Of a DNA stretch of 64,000 nt, positions 38,301 through 42,703 are shown in pieces (within the stretch, counting starts at the first letter, position 1; every line of letters starts with the position of its first letter). The DNA comes from Desulfonema magnum (GTDB lineage: Bacteria > Desulfobacterota > Desulfobacteria > Desulfobacterales > 4be13), in assembly GCF_017377395.1 (NCBI RefSeq), contig NZ_CP061800.1:2976001-3040000 (forward strand), read 5' to 3'. The notes under the pieces are model-generated. The model worked only from the letters and a program-made list of their open reading frames with translations. It ran no database searches and was not told the DNA's origin. The position numbers and the translations under genes are program-made.

Positions 38301-40766
38301 GGTGAGCGCACAGTCAGCTTTACGGTATGGGATGCTGACGGTGCCTCAAGCAGCACACGAGACACCTTTGTTGATGTACGGGATGTGAACGACGCACCGG
38401 TCATCCACAACATTGGCGGTGACACCATGTCGTATGAAGAAGGCGAAGGACCCAAGGTGCTCGACGTGGGCCTCAACGGATATGTCACAGATGTGGATAC
38501 CACTGAGTTCAGTCTGGGAACCTTGCATGTTGACCTTACGGTGCTTGATACGGACCCTGCCAATTCGAATACGCCTTTGGAAATGCTGAATATCAACAAC
38601 GAAGGCTCCGGAGCAGGTCAGATCAGCTTTGCCGGATTTGACGAACACGGTCCTAAGAGTGCTGATGTCTTCTTTGACGGTGTGAAGATTGGTGTGGCAG
38701 AACAGAGCTACGGCGGTTTGGAAATAGCCTTCAATGACCAGGCCGACGAGGATGCTGTTTCCGCACTGATCCAGAACATCACCTATGAGAACACAGACAC
38801 CGTGAATCCGGTTGAAGGGGATCGTACCATTCGGTTCCGCATGTCAGACGGATTCGGCAATAGCGCAGACCCGGTTCCGGATCGCTCATGGATGAGTGAC
38901 GCGTTCAGCGACTGGTATGAGGCAACGGTAAATGTCCAGGGTGTGAATGACGCACCTGAAATTCACGACCTTGATGGTGAAACCCTGACCTACTACAAGA
39001 ACGAAGGGATGCAGGCACTTGACCAGGGTACGGATGCCTTTGTCACGGACATTGACAGCACCGACTTTGCCGGGGGCCAGCTCTCTGTTCAGATCGTCGG
39101 CGGCGGTGTTCAGACCGAGGATGTTCTTGGTATCAGCACATCCGTGGCAGGCCAGAATATCAGTTTGGCAGGTGACGAGGTCTTCTATAACGGTCAGCAG
39201 ATCGGTACATATGAACTCTCATCAGATAAGGATACGCTGACCATAGACTTTAACGATGCGTTGAATGATGGTACCGGGGCAACACATACAGAAGCAGTGT
39301 CCGCGCTGATTAAGAGTGTTGGTTACGAGAATACCAGCACAACAAATCCGCAGTCTGGCGAGCGTCTGGTCCGGTTCTCTGTGTCTGACGGAGACGGCGG
39401 CACAAGTGCTTATGCCAACGTGACCGTTGACCTCCTGGGCAACCGTGCGCCGGTGGTGGACGAGGGTATTGAGGATTGGGACAACCTCATGCTCATGGGC
39501 GTAAATCGCTTCACGATTCCTAATGATGCATTTACTGATCCGGACCTCAATGACACTCTGACTTATACAGCCAAGTGGCTGGATGACCAGGGCACGCCAT
39601 ATGGGGATGACGGGGATCTGCCCGGATGGCTGTATCTGAATAAGAACTCTGGTGAATTTGTTGCCGAGCCTACGAATGTGGAAGATTTTGCCATCTTTGA
39701 CGGCAAGATTCAGATCCAGGTTACAGCTACGGATACCGGAGGATTGTCTGCTGAGACCACCTTTACCATCTTCCAGCCGGAGAACGTCAATACTGCACCG
39801 GTTTTCACTGATGCCAGCCCGGGTTTCATGATTTCCGAACATGAACCTGCTGCAACAGGAAATACACTGGAGGGCCAGACCGTATCGGATCCTGCTGTTG
39901 TTGACGGTAAGCCCGTTTATACGAGTCTGGGAGCAGATACTGAGCCGGTGAAGGTTGAGGCTGTGGATCCGGACGGAGAACCTATACAAGCTTACCGGAT
40001 TACCGGCGGCACGGGTTCGGGAATCTTCAACATTGGTGAGAAAACAGGAGAGATCACCCTTATAAGTACGACCGGGAATCCTGACACCACTGCTGATGAC
40101 CTGGACTTTGAGACTGGTCCGAAGGTCTTCACGCTTGAGATTGAAGCTGAAGATGCCGCAGGCGAAGTTGGTACAACAGAGGTTGTTATTCTGGTCAGTG
40201 ACGAGAACGATCTGCCTGTAGCAAATGACATACCCGACCAGACTGTCTTGGCATCCAGAGGATACTGGAGCTATAACCTTGATGACCCGAAGACAGAGAT
40301 AGGTCAGGTTGTTGCGTTTACGGATCCGGATGGTGATACATTGACATACCGGGCCGAGGAGCAGGGCAAAGGAACGCTCCCGAGTTGGCTTGATGATTTT
40401 AAAGATGGTTGGCTCAAAGGTGATGCCAGCAAGGTGACATCTACAACAACCTATACTATTGAGTTGTTTGCTGATGATGGTACCGATGAAGTCTCCACCA
40501 CCTTTAACATCGAGGTCATTGTTGCCAGCTTGGATACGGAGCTGCGGGACGCGCTGCGGTATCTTGATGTGGAAGAGGATGTGTATGAGGACCTGCCCAT
40601 TGAAGGCGAGGAAGTGGAAGTTCATGACGTACTCATGTATGCTGAAGCCCCTGCTGAAGATGCTCCGGCCGATGCAGACATTGCAGACGCCTTGGCCCTG
40701 CTGGATGGTTTCGGGATCGAACCCGTGATCCATGACAAAGGCGGTTCGGCTGATGTTGTCGCCTAG
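20382..40766 (+). CDS. Giant surface protein: LEPR-XLL-like N-terminus, DUF4347, about 33 cadherin-like repeats
   Basis: 6794 residues. The start is ATG 20382, 5 nt after AAGGAGG (a GTG at 20367 is less likely). Residues 7-17 (LEDRIVLDGAG) resemble the LEPR-XLL signature found at the N-terminus of very large exported proteins; no Sec signal peptide is present. DUF4347 covers about 75-247. CADG-type domains follow (250-790), three of which carry WGYWSYDYQMP. About 33 repeats averaging 168 residues run from 788 to 6350, each with NDAPVI, TYTEG, VTDVDSxxFDGG, EDVLGI, ALIQNITYENT and RTIRFxLxDGDGG. CADG and cadherin domains and an acidic tail end the protein. The Asp-rich motifs suggest calcium-stiffened beta domains. 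No RTX nonapeptides are seen. Likely role: cell-surface adhesion or cell-cell cohesion. Confidence 0.95.
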   Translation: MFNLRRLEDRIVLDGAGALEAIDEMHEQEEHELQMRFHAMQDHNVDDWDYGLDMDDHLYLTDGLDVDDAADGGVHVLVISSDIGDADDLADAAKDDVLVVRYDASATSMEELSEKIQEKLGGQKADSIAFAAHNSGSAQMNLIEGEAVTADSLENSEDQQAFWKAVGESLSENGRIDLLACNVLENPDDGLALVSRIEDIAGANVAASADATGNDAYGGDWVLESDNIDIRGDYFDEGKLEKFDGVMSDLPPEAGPNFSQLSVMQYATEGEEFVFTIPKDAIVDPEGDMWGYWSYDYQMPDWMTFEQEGMTYKGTPEGYDDVNNGDPSTVTIIALDGEFNAFTAEFQVTVNNVNDYPVVDNAIVSPTDPIPQDAETWEFTVSADTFSDPDNNPLTPQAGLTYSLQDNPSWMRVSTNADGSIKIDKDPNASIPQEDVKTWEVKLVATDSSGAGTAALFTVTVEDANEAPEANPNVLLDPPDAVEGQSWSYQIPEDAFLDPEGKDLWGYWSYDYQMPDGMTFDHASSTYTWDDPKLPAAGDSHTITVIALDDGFKAATAEFYLTVNDINNPPEVVSPIADIIVPQLEETTFDITDNFFDPDGDDLSYYAELTDPDGKVTHLDNENYWIYLDPAGTFTIDPDKVPDYTETTITESPWTVEVWAYDESEYAESDRISFEVTVEDHNDAPEVGDVPLETWYITQGETLRYTIPDGAFVDPEGRPLWGYWSYDYQMPEGMTLIDSTNGIYEFTPSLDDDTGIIGTHTVTVIALDDEFQAVTGEFQVVVADKPDFAPEIHEIDGDHLTYTERADTAQFVDSAGGDPIAYNVLDSDYKVLLTDDSASVTDVDSDNFEGGQLIVEILNADAEEDKLGVLHEGDGGGQIGIFSDEFVTYDGEQIASVTGVGTGTLTFNLTAAADTEAVSELIQNVTYWNADTVSPTEGDRTVKFSMTDGDGSSVTSSEQSMTLTVEAVNSPPVVENLAELEAWVTPYPENSGPFPVIPEGFDFQLTDDAGEDANWNGGKVVVEIEDGFRHDDRLFVADGAPEIGSESISTYKSTLTLYINQDANTDEVENWIKSVMFEADDEIEGFRKVTITITDPGGAEIKIDPGFDVSATNDPPVLAGIEGDTQSYSERSDPVLLESGDASVADVDSPDFDGGYLRVKITNDSLVIGEDMLSIRNEGNLSGEISVSGNDIFYGGSPFGSFTYADDQGLLEVNLRNYTADTAAVSALIHNIQYENLNTVDPTAGERNIEFQLSDGDRNDTPHSATSNIETLKVTVVPVNDAPVIENLDAALTYVEGGGDLILEPDSNVTITDVDSPNFSEGKLTLTITGGDPDEDVLKIITSDDISSTPSGITYQGEVIAPSTVFDQDAGVFEFNFSSDKATPEAVEALIETIAYKNTDSENPTTGTRTIEFKLDDGHGGTSEGSVVTVTVGGDNDAPVIDNVEGSVTYTEYDNYDYDLNQLSTTGHEPLYNLPLVALTASVTDVDSDNFGGGRLEVEIFNNLESDEDVLAVSDLYGPAEYSRLGVDDSGQVTYGFTPIGDANYEADSGLLTVTLNDTADTTSVSRLIQSITYANTNSDNPVDSDRSVRFTLWDGDGGSAAYQYVTVNVEPVNDAPIIHELQDDSSVYTEDGDPVLLDLSPPLAYAEDVDSPNFSGGQLMVQVTDAAVNTEDMLGIRTEGDIFADASAVLYDDTLIGWHSYDSASGMLTVTLNADADAGAVSALIRNIEYYNSNSADPTEGTRTVEFTLTDGDGGTSDVRQTFVTVGADNDAPVIQNLDGDFLPYEETDGAMVLDQSTLALVVDADDGTALSFEGGHLTVEITAGGDTAEDVLGIATASDSAIQVFGNKFVTYNDDQIGVATFDPATGKLDIALESGADISNVSELIQSITYNNTDSYDPTDGVRTIRFSLSDSADVSNDYFVTVDVNSPNDAPVIEHIAGDTAVFVEDADPLVLDVDPTVAFVSDVDNPNFDGGYLKISIDPSDFQSSQDVLGIASAGDITYDNGINVLYKGVNIGTTDLAESGSVLNVSLTGDATRDALSALVQSITYQNVETGNPVAGDRTISFMMSDGEASNNTSAIYEMTVTVQGTNDMPQIANLDGDAATFTEDQDTAGVILDANTNALVSDADQTDFDGGHLLVEITGGDTNEDVLGISAGYGALSIGTQTFDKSLGVLDIALNADADASDVSVLIQNIIYNNSDSDNPTLGERTVKFTLSDGDGATSPEYLTTVTVEDTNDAPVLADVEASVTYTEGAAALVVDSAVSLSDVDSPNFDGGGITVEVIGGDLTEDVLGIQSAGPIGVDGNNISYNGTPIATFNYNTGILNIDLLGDAADTVAVKSLIEHVTYENSDTDMPTEGNRTLRFAVFDGDGGSSSYNFATVGVWGLNDPPVITNLNGDAVTFNEGNGTTSSAVLLDVNGNALVSDADSTDFNGGTLTVTVMGDGSLEDMLTIRNEGVLDGQIGYSAADGSISYEGDLIGTVTASGNSLTVQFNSEDADPEAVSALIQNIQFYNSNSLNPTEGDRTVRFQLVDGDGTAWNGLGDDSSEYSDVLVTVNDMNDAPVIHELQGDSVVYSEGQEFVRLDAVGTAAWVEDLDSSNFDGGRLTIEIVGGYESDEDVLKLVDKDGGLGTGAGQIGVHGNAITYEGEQIGAGSFDADTGLFNILLYDDADTVSVGELVQSITYTNTDTIHPTAGQRTIRFALYDGNLNKSEDYDVTVMVQDKNDAPVIHEITGDVLNYTEQYKATDGSIVGGGVALLDQVPTSAFVTDTDSDDFNGGGLRVEIAGVTGTDFDVTEEVLSIMNVGNNTGEIGYNGGVVTFEGDTIGTAAFVQDVGNSMGVLSIGFNSAEADTEAVSALLRSITYNHTDSDAPSGGDRTVRFVLYDGDGASTTTWKDSSEAAIMTVKVTPVNESPEIQNIGGDYVDYKESIVLDSAVYGDTLAAGESNAANLDIGANAFVTDVDSTDFITGTLTVEFDTDAFYAGQDQLGIRDSWYTDPGSISAVAGGGNVDYDGVTFGTWGRDTAGTLTVEFTGTGATPDVVSALLQHITYENLLLTTGATEGERTIRFSLYDGDYVAYPDQGTSLFHDVTVNVTTDQNDPPVIGALHDQSVTFTEESGPVMLAENVAADVTDFDSLDFKGGHLKFEIVADTDTSGYQNTEDVLGITDQGSTGINYDEVTGDVTYQGSLIGTSVGFNAGTGILDITLTEYANETTVAALINATYFDNTNTADPTEGFRSVRFTMSDGDGGFAPTGSDFFATVPTGAADSYVMSVFVSGVNDTPEIHWIDGDYVSFSEAGTSPAEAILSGKLLDQWGIASLTDPDDPDDFTGGWLDIQVGGDNAESDADWLGFQSSTGGITFDTDMGTGTGSYSAQTVAYDGTVIGTVDWSTSSSTLHIDFNTSSNTDRVSELLQSIMYANIDTAAPKPGERTVRFQFYDGDGDNGTSNAAIMTVNVTGDNDAPEIHDWNTALQTFTDYTGLGNSGVYLESDGYQVKLQSGATISDVDVNIASGGWEPFNDFDGGLLTISMTDNFVATEDVLGISEGNGITLSGNIVMYNGEQLGYSSFNNGVLTIDINSDDTTVSNESGVSTLLRQITYSNTNTNNPMPGERTIRFNFRDGDGGTTGWNAYAGSDLKSAQMTVTVSGVNDAPEIHNLDSDVAVFADAATDVQFVLDTEGHASVEDVDGFDKSRLGVTGAVLTIDMDSDSTDTAEDYLSFSTDTGDNISFTGETGTWASPTGYITHSDLAGAIASYSWDDQSDILTITVTNSSATEDQVSEVLRSITYVNQATDGITDGDRTIRFNLTDPDGTDFGGKDSSGWSVMTLNVGGANDAPVINQLNADTNLGYLEDSTSFGLPVLLDDAATTAYVTDADIADNSNFDGGRLEVQIIGGTDSYYADEDILAISDKGSITFSAGHVYYDSTSDVGTVSWNDANGMLTIDFLEDANTTTVSALLESIVYNNEDSEDPTSGDRTIRFAMWDGDGGSSDYVSVTVGVTAVNDAPEIFSLADNGVIFREGMDTTLGVALDVSSDATVEDVDSDYFSSLKVEFTDTVYSDQDHLSIRHEGAGIEQVGFVGSNVSYEGELIGTVDLADIGSTDLTITFNQNADAEAVSALIQNVIYYNDSDGPTVGERSIRFTLTDYGDGTEVAGIDTLPSDATSSSYSTTVIVEDVNDPPVIHDLDGDLVTFNESAGAGAATSNKVILDAGSSDVSVTDADSTEFDGGKLTVKILGGDLTEDVIGFSDNFTFTEVTAIGTENIYGTVGVDAATQLGSYTWNQASGLLTIDLNSNATPDNVDDLIHGISYYNKDTVDPTAGERTVRFQLWDGDPVGPGASSNIADVKLTVNATNDAPVIQGIHGDSVIYVEESAPAVLDQVGSMGSTIFALGSVTDADSDDFDGGRLKVQISGGGEAKDVLGIRDEGFAAGQIGVQNGYNVLYEGLPIGTFTYDEMSVLDVELNDNADAEAVSALVQNITFSSTNTADLDEAQRTIRFALWDSQGDSVTAASEMTVFVKPVNDAPVIQNIAGDVVTYYEAGDTTTKKELDIGQNAFVTDPDDASAFSVFNTASSPHLYVEIMSGFGDSTAEDVLTMAALAGVSSTYDAAEHRLDITFSAEETYADVNTVLQSITYTNTDSVNPTEGDRLVRFWMDDNDGTERGGVESSANYDMTVTVVGVNDAPELTGTEESTLYWENNSADQVILGTDFAVKDADSMNFDGGRLEVQILNTGVFDKTEDVLSIADLGYSEAAWADGDTAAGNITFVDNNNVFYANSSKIGAVTYDANIGKLTIELTEHANTTTVSDLMKNITYANTDSDNPTPGDRKIQFTLFDGDGTANDGADSASLVATVQVTAVNDAPEIFNIDTDVAAFKEGGGAILLDQGEDGWARDVDNNNFSTLVVSITENVDTNGDMLSIRHEGNHWDEIGFNTTSGVVSYGTATIGTATGFDSTQLTITFNGNENSDAVATLIQNITFNNEDDNLNTDDRTIQFALSDFETTGVANMKVTVEEVNDAPEISGLGGIVGYTEGQAAPTILDDNVISITDDDSLNFEGGHLKVQITNPDSAEDRLWINTADANISIDASNNVFFSGSHIGTAQFNSASGLLDVTLTQYAETAGVKELIEAVTYENTNTGDPADHDRLVAFTLDDGDGGTSTAHYVTVQVTPVNDAPAVYNLIGDSVTYVEGADPVLIDQNQDGYAIDVDNSNFAGGYLAFDVQGATDEDMLSIQNQGTAAGQVSFTDLGNNKGAVFYEGEQIGTSAFVVGGDGPNQNRLTIGLNANADTEAVNALIKSVTYENLNTVNPTEGDRQIDYILSDGESQAFKDNAMTVTVQDVNDGPVIHDLDGDKLTYTEQDGTKVLDAENYYLKGASVTDPDSTTFNGGRLFVDITGDYDQDEDKLSIGNVKNITFSGTSGDIVAYNNKTIGTATWIDDLGRLKIEFTTDDANTESVGALLEAITYENTDTISPTEGDRTIRFMMWDGEDNPDPVFGASSDYNYVTVSVEDVNTPPVINNIQGDSVTYSEGGAAVLVDQNANAFVTDLDSPDFDGGRLEVQITNGLAGEDMLGVKAEGQLAVEDGIFVNYAGNLIATMNFDADSTTLGFDLRADADTIGVSALIQSITYTNRSEDDPTAGNRTVEFTLWDGDERPNASTPVQMTVGVVAVNDAPEIHNIEGDQLIYTEGDKVKILDQGTLATVSDPDTPIFNTGTLEVQIVSGFNPDDSNEDKLGIRSDGDGLGQISVDGNDIKYGGTEIGKVTSSDTHKLVITLDDDANHGAVAALIQNITYENTDTNSPYEGERAIQFKLSDGDVNPATSDAYTMTVTVNGVNDAPVIDTTTLGGERTTFYEANGDVDDAVILDTDENASVTDPDGGEDFKNGKLTVQIGEGYDPDEDILSVRNEGNGFHQIGFDVANNVFFEGEQIGKAEFIESSGLLEISLNDNAKIDNVAVSSLIQNIRYNNMDTDNPTEGERTVSFTVWDADGASSSTRDTFVDVRDVNDAPVIHNIGGDTMSYEEGEGPKVLDVGLNGYVTDVDTTEFSLGTLHVDLTVLDTDPANSNTPLEMLNINNEGSGAGQISFAGFDEHGPKSADVFFDGVKIGVAEQSYGGLEIAFNDQADEDAVSALIQNITYENTDTVNPVEGDRTIRFRMSDGFGNSADPVPDRSWMSDAFSDWYEATVNVQGVNDAPEIHDLDGETLTYYKNEGMQALDQGTDAFVTDIDSTDFAGGQLSVQIVGGGVQTEDVLGISTSVAGQNISLAGDEVFYNGQQIGTYELSSDKDTLTIDFNDALNDGTGATHTEAVSALIKSVGYENTSTTNPQSGERLVRFSVSDGDGGTSAYANVTVDLLGNRAPVVDEGIEDWDNLMLMGVNRFTIPNDAFTDPDLNDTLTYTAKWLDDQGTPYGDDGDLPGWLYLNKNSGEFVAEPTNVEDFAIFDGKIQIQVTATDTGGLSAETTFTIFQPENVNTAPVFTDASPGFMISEHEPAATGNTLEGQTVSDPAVVDGKPVYTSLGADTEPVKVEAVDPDGEPIQAYRITGGTGSGIFNIGEKTGEITLISTTGNPDTTADDLDFETGPKVFTLEIEAEDAAGEVGTTEVVILVSDENDLPVANDIPDQTVLASRGYWSYNLDDPKTEIGQVVAFTDPDGDTLTYRAEEQGKGTLPSWLDDFKDGWLKGDASKVTSTTTYTIELFADDGTDEVSTTFNIEVIVASLDTELRDALRYLDVEEDVYEDLPIEGEEVEVHDVLMYAEAPAEDAPADADIADALALLDGFGIEPVIHDKGGSADVVA

Positions 40767-40847
40767 AATCTGATTTTAACTAAGAAACCGGGTTCCTCAA
40801 AAAATCCGGTTTCCATATACCTTTACAAACATTTTATGTGTGCATAA

Positions 40848-40885
40848 AAATTTCCCCCTGCGGATTCTCTCGGAGGGGGAAATTT
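40848..40885 (+). terminator. Strong hairpin after the giant-protein gene
   Basis: Perfect 12-bp arms aaatttccccct (40848-40859) and agggggaaattt (40874-40885) with a 14-nt loop, 80 bp after the stop codon. A smaller hairpin (gaaaccgg/ccggtttc, near 40784-40815) precedes it. There is no long U-run, so rho-independent termination is likely but not certain. Confidence 0.5.
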
Positions 40886-41116
40886 ATTTGAATTGAGAAT
40901 TGAGAAATGAGAATTATTAACGCGATGTGCAACGTGTAATGCCACGAAGACACAAAGGCACGAAGTCCCGCGAAGGCTCTTTGTGTTCCTTTGTGTCTTT
41001 GTGTCTTTGTGGCATTTATTTGTCCGTGATTTCCCGAGTTAAAAAAAAAGTTGCACATGGCATTTATTAATAATTAACAATTGAGTGTAACCAAAATTGA
41101 AGTTATGTTTTCATGT

Positions 41117-41225
41117 TGTCCGAACCCTGATTAAAGGATTAAAAGATTGACAGGATTAGGTATGTGTTTCCGCTGCTGATCTTTAATCATGGAAATCTCT
41201 GAATCCTTTAATCAGGGTTCGGACA
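41117..41225. repeat. 109-bp inverted repeat upstream of the SapC-family gene
   Basis: Arms tgtccgaaccctgattaaag (41117-) and ctttaatcagggttcggaca (to 41225) match over 24 bp. Just before it, 40940-41013 holds another palindromic stretch (cacgaagacacaaaggcacg and its partner). Together they occupy most of the 540-bp gap between the giant gene and the next CDS; no other gene is visible there. Confidence 0.6.
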
Positions 41226-41309
41226 GATAAGCAGGATTCGGACAGAAGAATCGTGTTTTGTTTTTGGCCACACTTTTTTCAATTCTCAATTAAAAAGGGG
41301 AAGAATTTT

Positions 41310-42014
41310 ATGTTTAAAAAAACGGTGCCGCTCAACAAACAGCGCCATGCTGCTAAAAAAATTTTACCGGTGAATGTTTTCAAGTTTGCCGAAAAATCTT
41401 ATATTGTTTCTTTGATCGCCAATGAATTCACCAAGGCCGCGTCTGCTTATCCCATTGTCTTTGTCAAGGATGGTGAGGAACTCAGACCCTTTGCCCTGCT
41501 TGGGCTGGAAAAGGGTCAGAATATGTTTGTGAATGAGGATGGCACTTGGAAGTCGCATTATATCCCTGCCATTATCCGGCGATATCCTTTTGTACTTGGG
41601 AGAAACGAGGGCAGTTCTGATCTGGTTCTCTGTATTGACGAAGAGAGTGATTTTTTATCTGATACCGAGGGTGAGCCATTGTTTGATGAAAAAGGCGAGC
41701 CAGGCCCCATCATCGAGAAAGCCAGGAATTTTCTGATCGAGTTGCAGCGTTTTAATGAAATGACCGGGCTTTTTTCGAAGGAATTAACCAAACGTGAGCT
41801 TTTGTCACCTTTGAAAATGCAGATCAGGAACAACCAGGGGGTTGCCATAAAAATAGATGGGATTTTTGGTGTGAATGAACGCAAGCTGAATGAACTGCCG
41901 GAAGCGGATTTCATGGATCTGCGCAAGCGGGGTATGCTGCCGCTGATTTACGCTCATCTGATATCCCTGGGCCACATAGAACGCCTGGTTCAGATGCAAA
42001 GCGAAAACGGTTAG
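41310..42014 (+). CDS. SapC-family protein
   Basis: 234 residues. ATG 41310 is chosen for the AAGGGGAAG site 6 nt upstream. Family signatures are AYPIVFVKDGEELRPFALLG, LEKGQNMFVNEDGTWKS, YIPAIIRRYPFVL, and a C-terminal segment LISLGHIERLV. SapC was named from the Campylobacter fetus S-layer locus, where it precedes the type I export genes sapDEF. Its biochemical role is not established. No signal peptide or membrane segment is seen, so it is probably cytoplasmic. Between a giant surface protein and HlyD-like adaptors, it most likely assists handling or export of that protein, echoing the S-layer arrangement. Confidence 0.85.
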   Translation: MFKKTVPLNKQRHAAKKILPVNVFKFAEKSYIVSLIANEFTKAASAYPIVFVKDGEELRPFALLGLEKGQNMFVNEDGTWKSHYIPAIIRRYPFVLGRNEGSSDLVLCIDEESDFLSDTEGEPLFDEKGEPGPIIEKARNFLIELQRFNEMTGLFSKELTKRELLSPLKMQIRNNQGVAIKIDGIFGVNERKLNELPEADFMDLRKRGMLPLIYAHLISLGHIERLVQMQSENG

Positions 42015-42038
42015 AGGATTTGTTTTTGCTTCGTTACA

Positions 42039-42186
42039 CTCGATAATCAAGTTTTTTTATTCAATCCGGCCGGACAGCCTGTCATTCCTGCGAAAGCAGG
42101 AATCCATTTTTGGCAGAGGCCACGCCTCCGGGAACAGTGGATTCCTGCTTTCGCAGGAATGACAGAAAAAAAACTTGATTATCGAG
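42039..42186. mobile_element. Family A short element, copy 2
   Basis: 148 bp with ends ctcgataatcaag and cttgattatcgag and two attcctgcgaaagcaggaat-type arms. It lies 25 bp after the sapC-family stop. The flanks (ttaca, taata) do not form a clean duplication, so the copy may be old or rearranged. Confidence 0.75.
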
Positions 42187-42189
42187 TAA

Positions 42190-42675
42190 TAAGCAGGGAT
42201 TATCTCCCGCAGGAGTTCGTTGATCCTTGCTTATCACTAATCCATGTAGATGAACAGGGATTCAAAATGCCGTCCGGCAAAAAGCTTTAAAATAAGTACA
42301 AGGAAAGAACATAAGAAAGGGAAAAAATTCCTTTTCTTATCTTTTTTCCCTGTACTTGTTGGTAAGAAAATGTCGAGGCTTGCTCTTCTGATCTCCACGG
42401 ATTAGTGATAAGCAGGGAAGATGTCCGTCCGGAGTTCGCTAATCCTTGCTTATCAGTTTGCTCATCTACATGGATTAGTGATAAGCAGGGATTATGACAC
42501 TCCTGCCCCATGTAATCCTTGCTTATCACTAATCCATGTAGATTAAGACGGGATTCAAAACCTCGTCCGGGAAAAAGCTCTGAAAACAAGTACAGGGAAA
42601 GAGGATAAGAAAGGGAATTTTCCCTTTCTTATCTCTTTTCCCTGTACTTATTGGTAAAAAAATGTCGAGGCTTTA
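42190..42675. repeat. 292-bp direct duplication with long hairpins upstream of the M50-HlyD gene
   Basis: Two copies offset by 292 bp each contain a near-perfect hairpin, the second with arms gtacagggaaagaggataag and cttatctcttttccctgtac, and end in tgtcgaggctt (42371 and 42663). Between them lie inverted copies of ggattagtgataagcaggga. The second copy ends about 30 bp before the next start codon, so it sits in the leader of that gene. No coding sequence is seen. Confidence 0.75.
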
Positions 42676-42703
42676 ATTTAAACACTTATCAGGAGATAGA
42701 AAA

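Noticed and set aside
21837..40733. Long minus-strand frames (about 500-590 codons) opposite the giant surface-protein gene
   Set aside because: They are shadows of a repetitive, Asp/Thr-rich plus-strand gene. Their products are not protein-like and the plus frame is continuous with clear domains.
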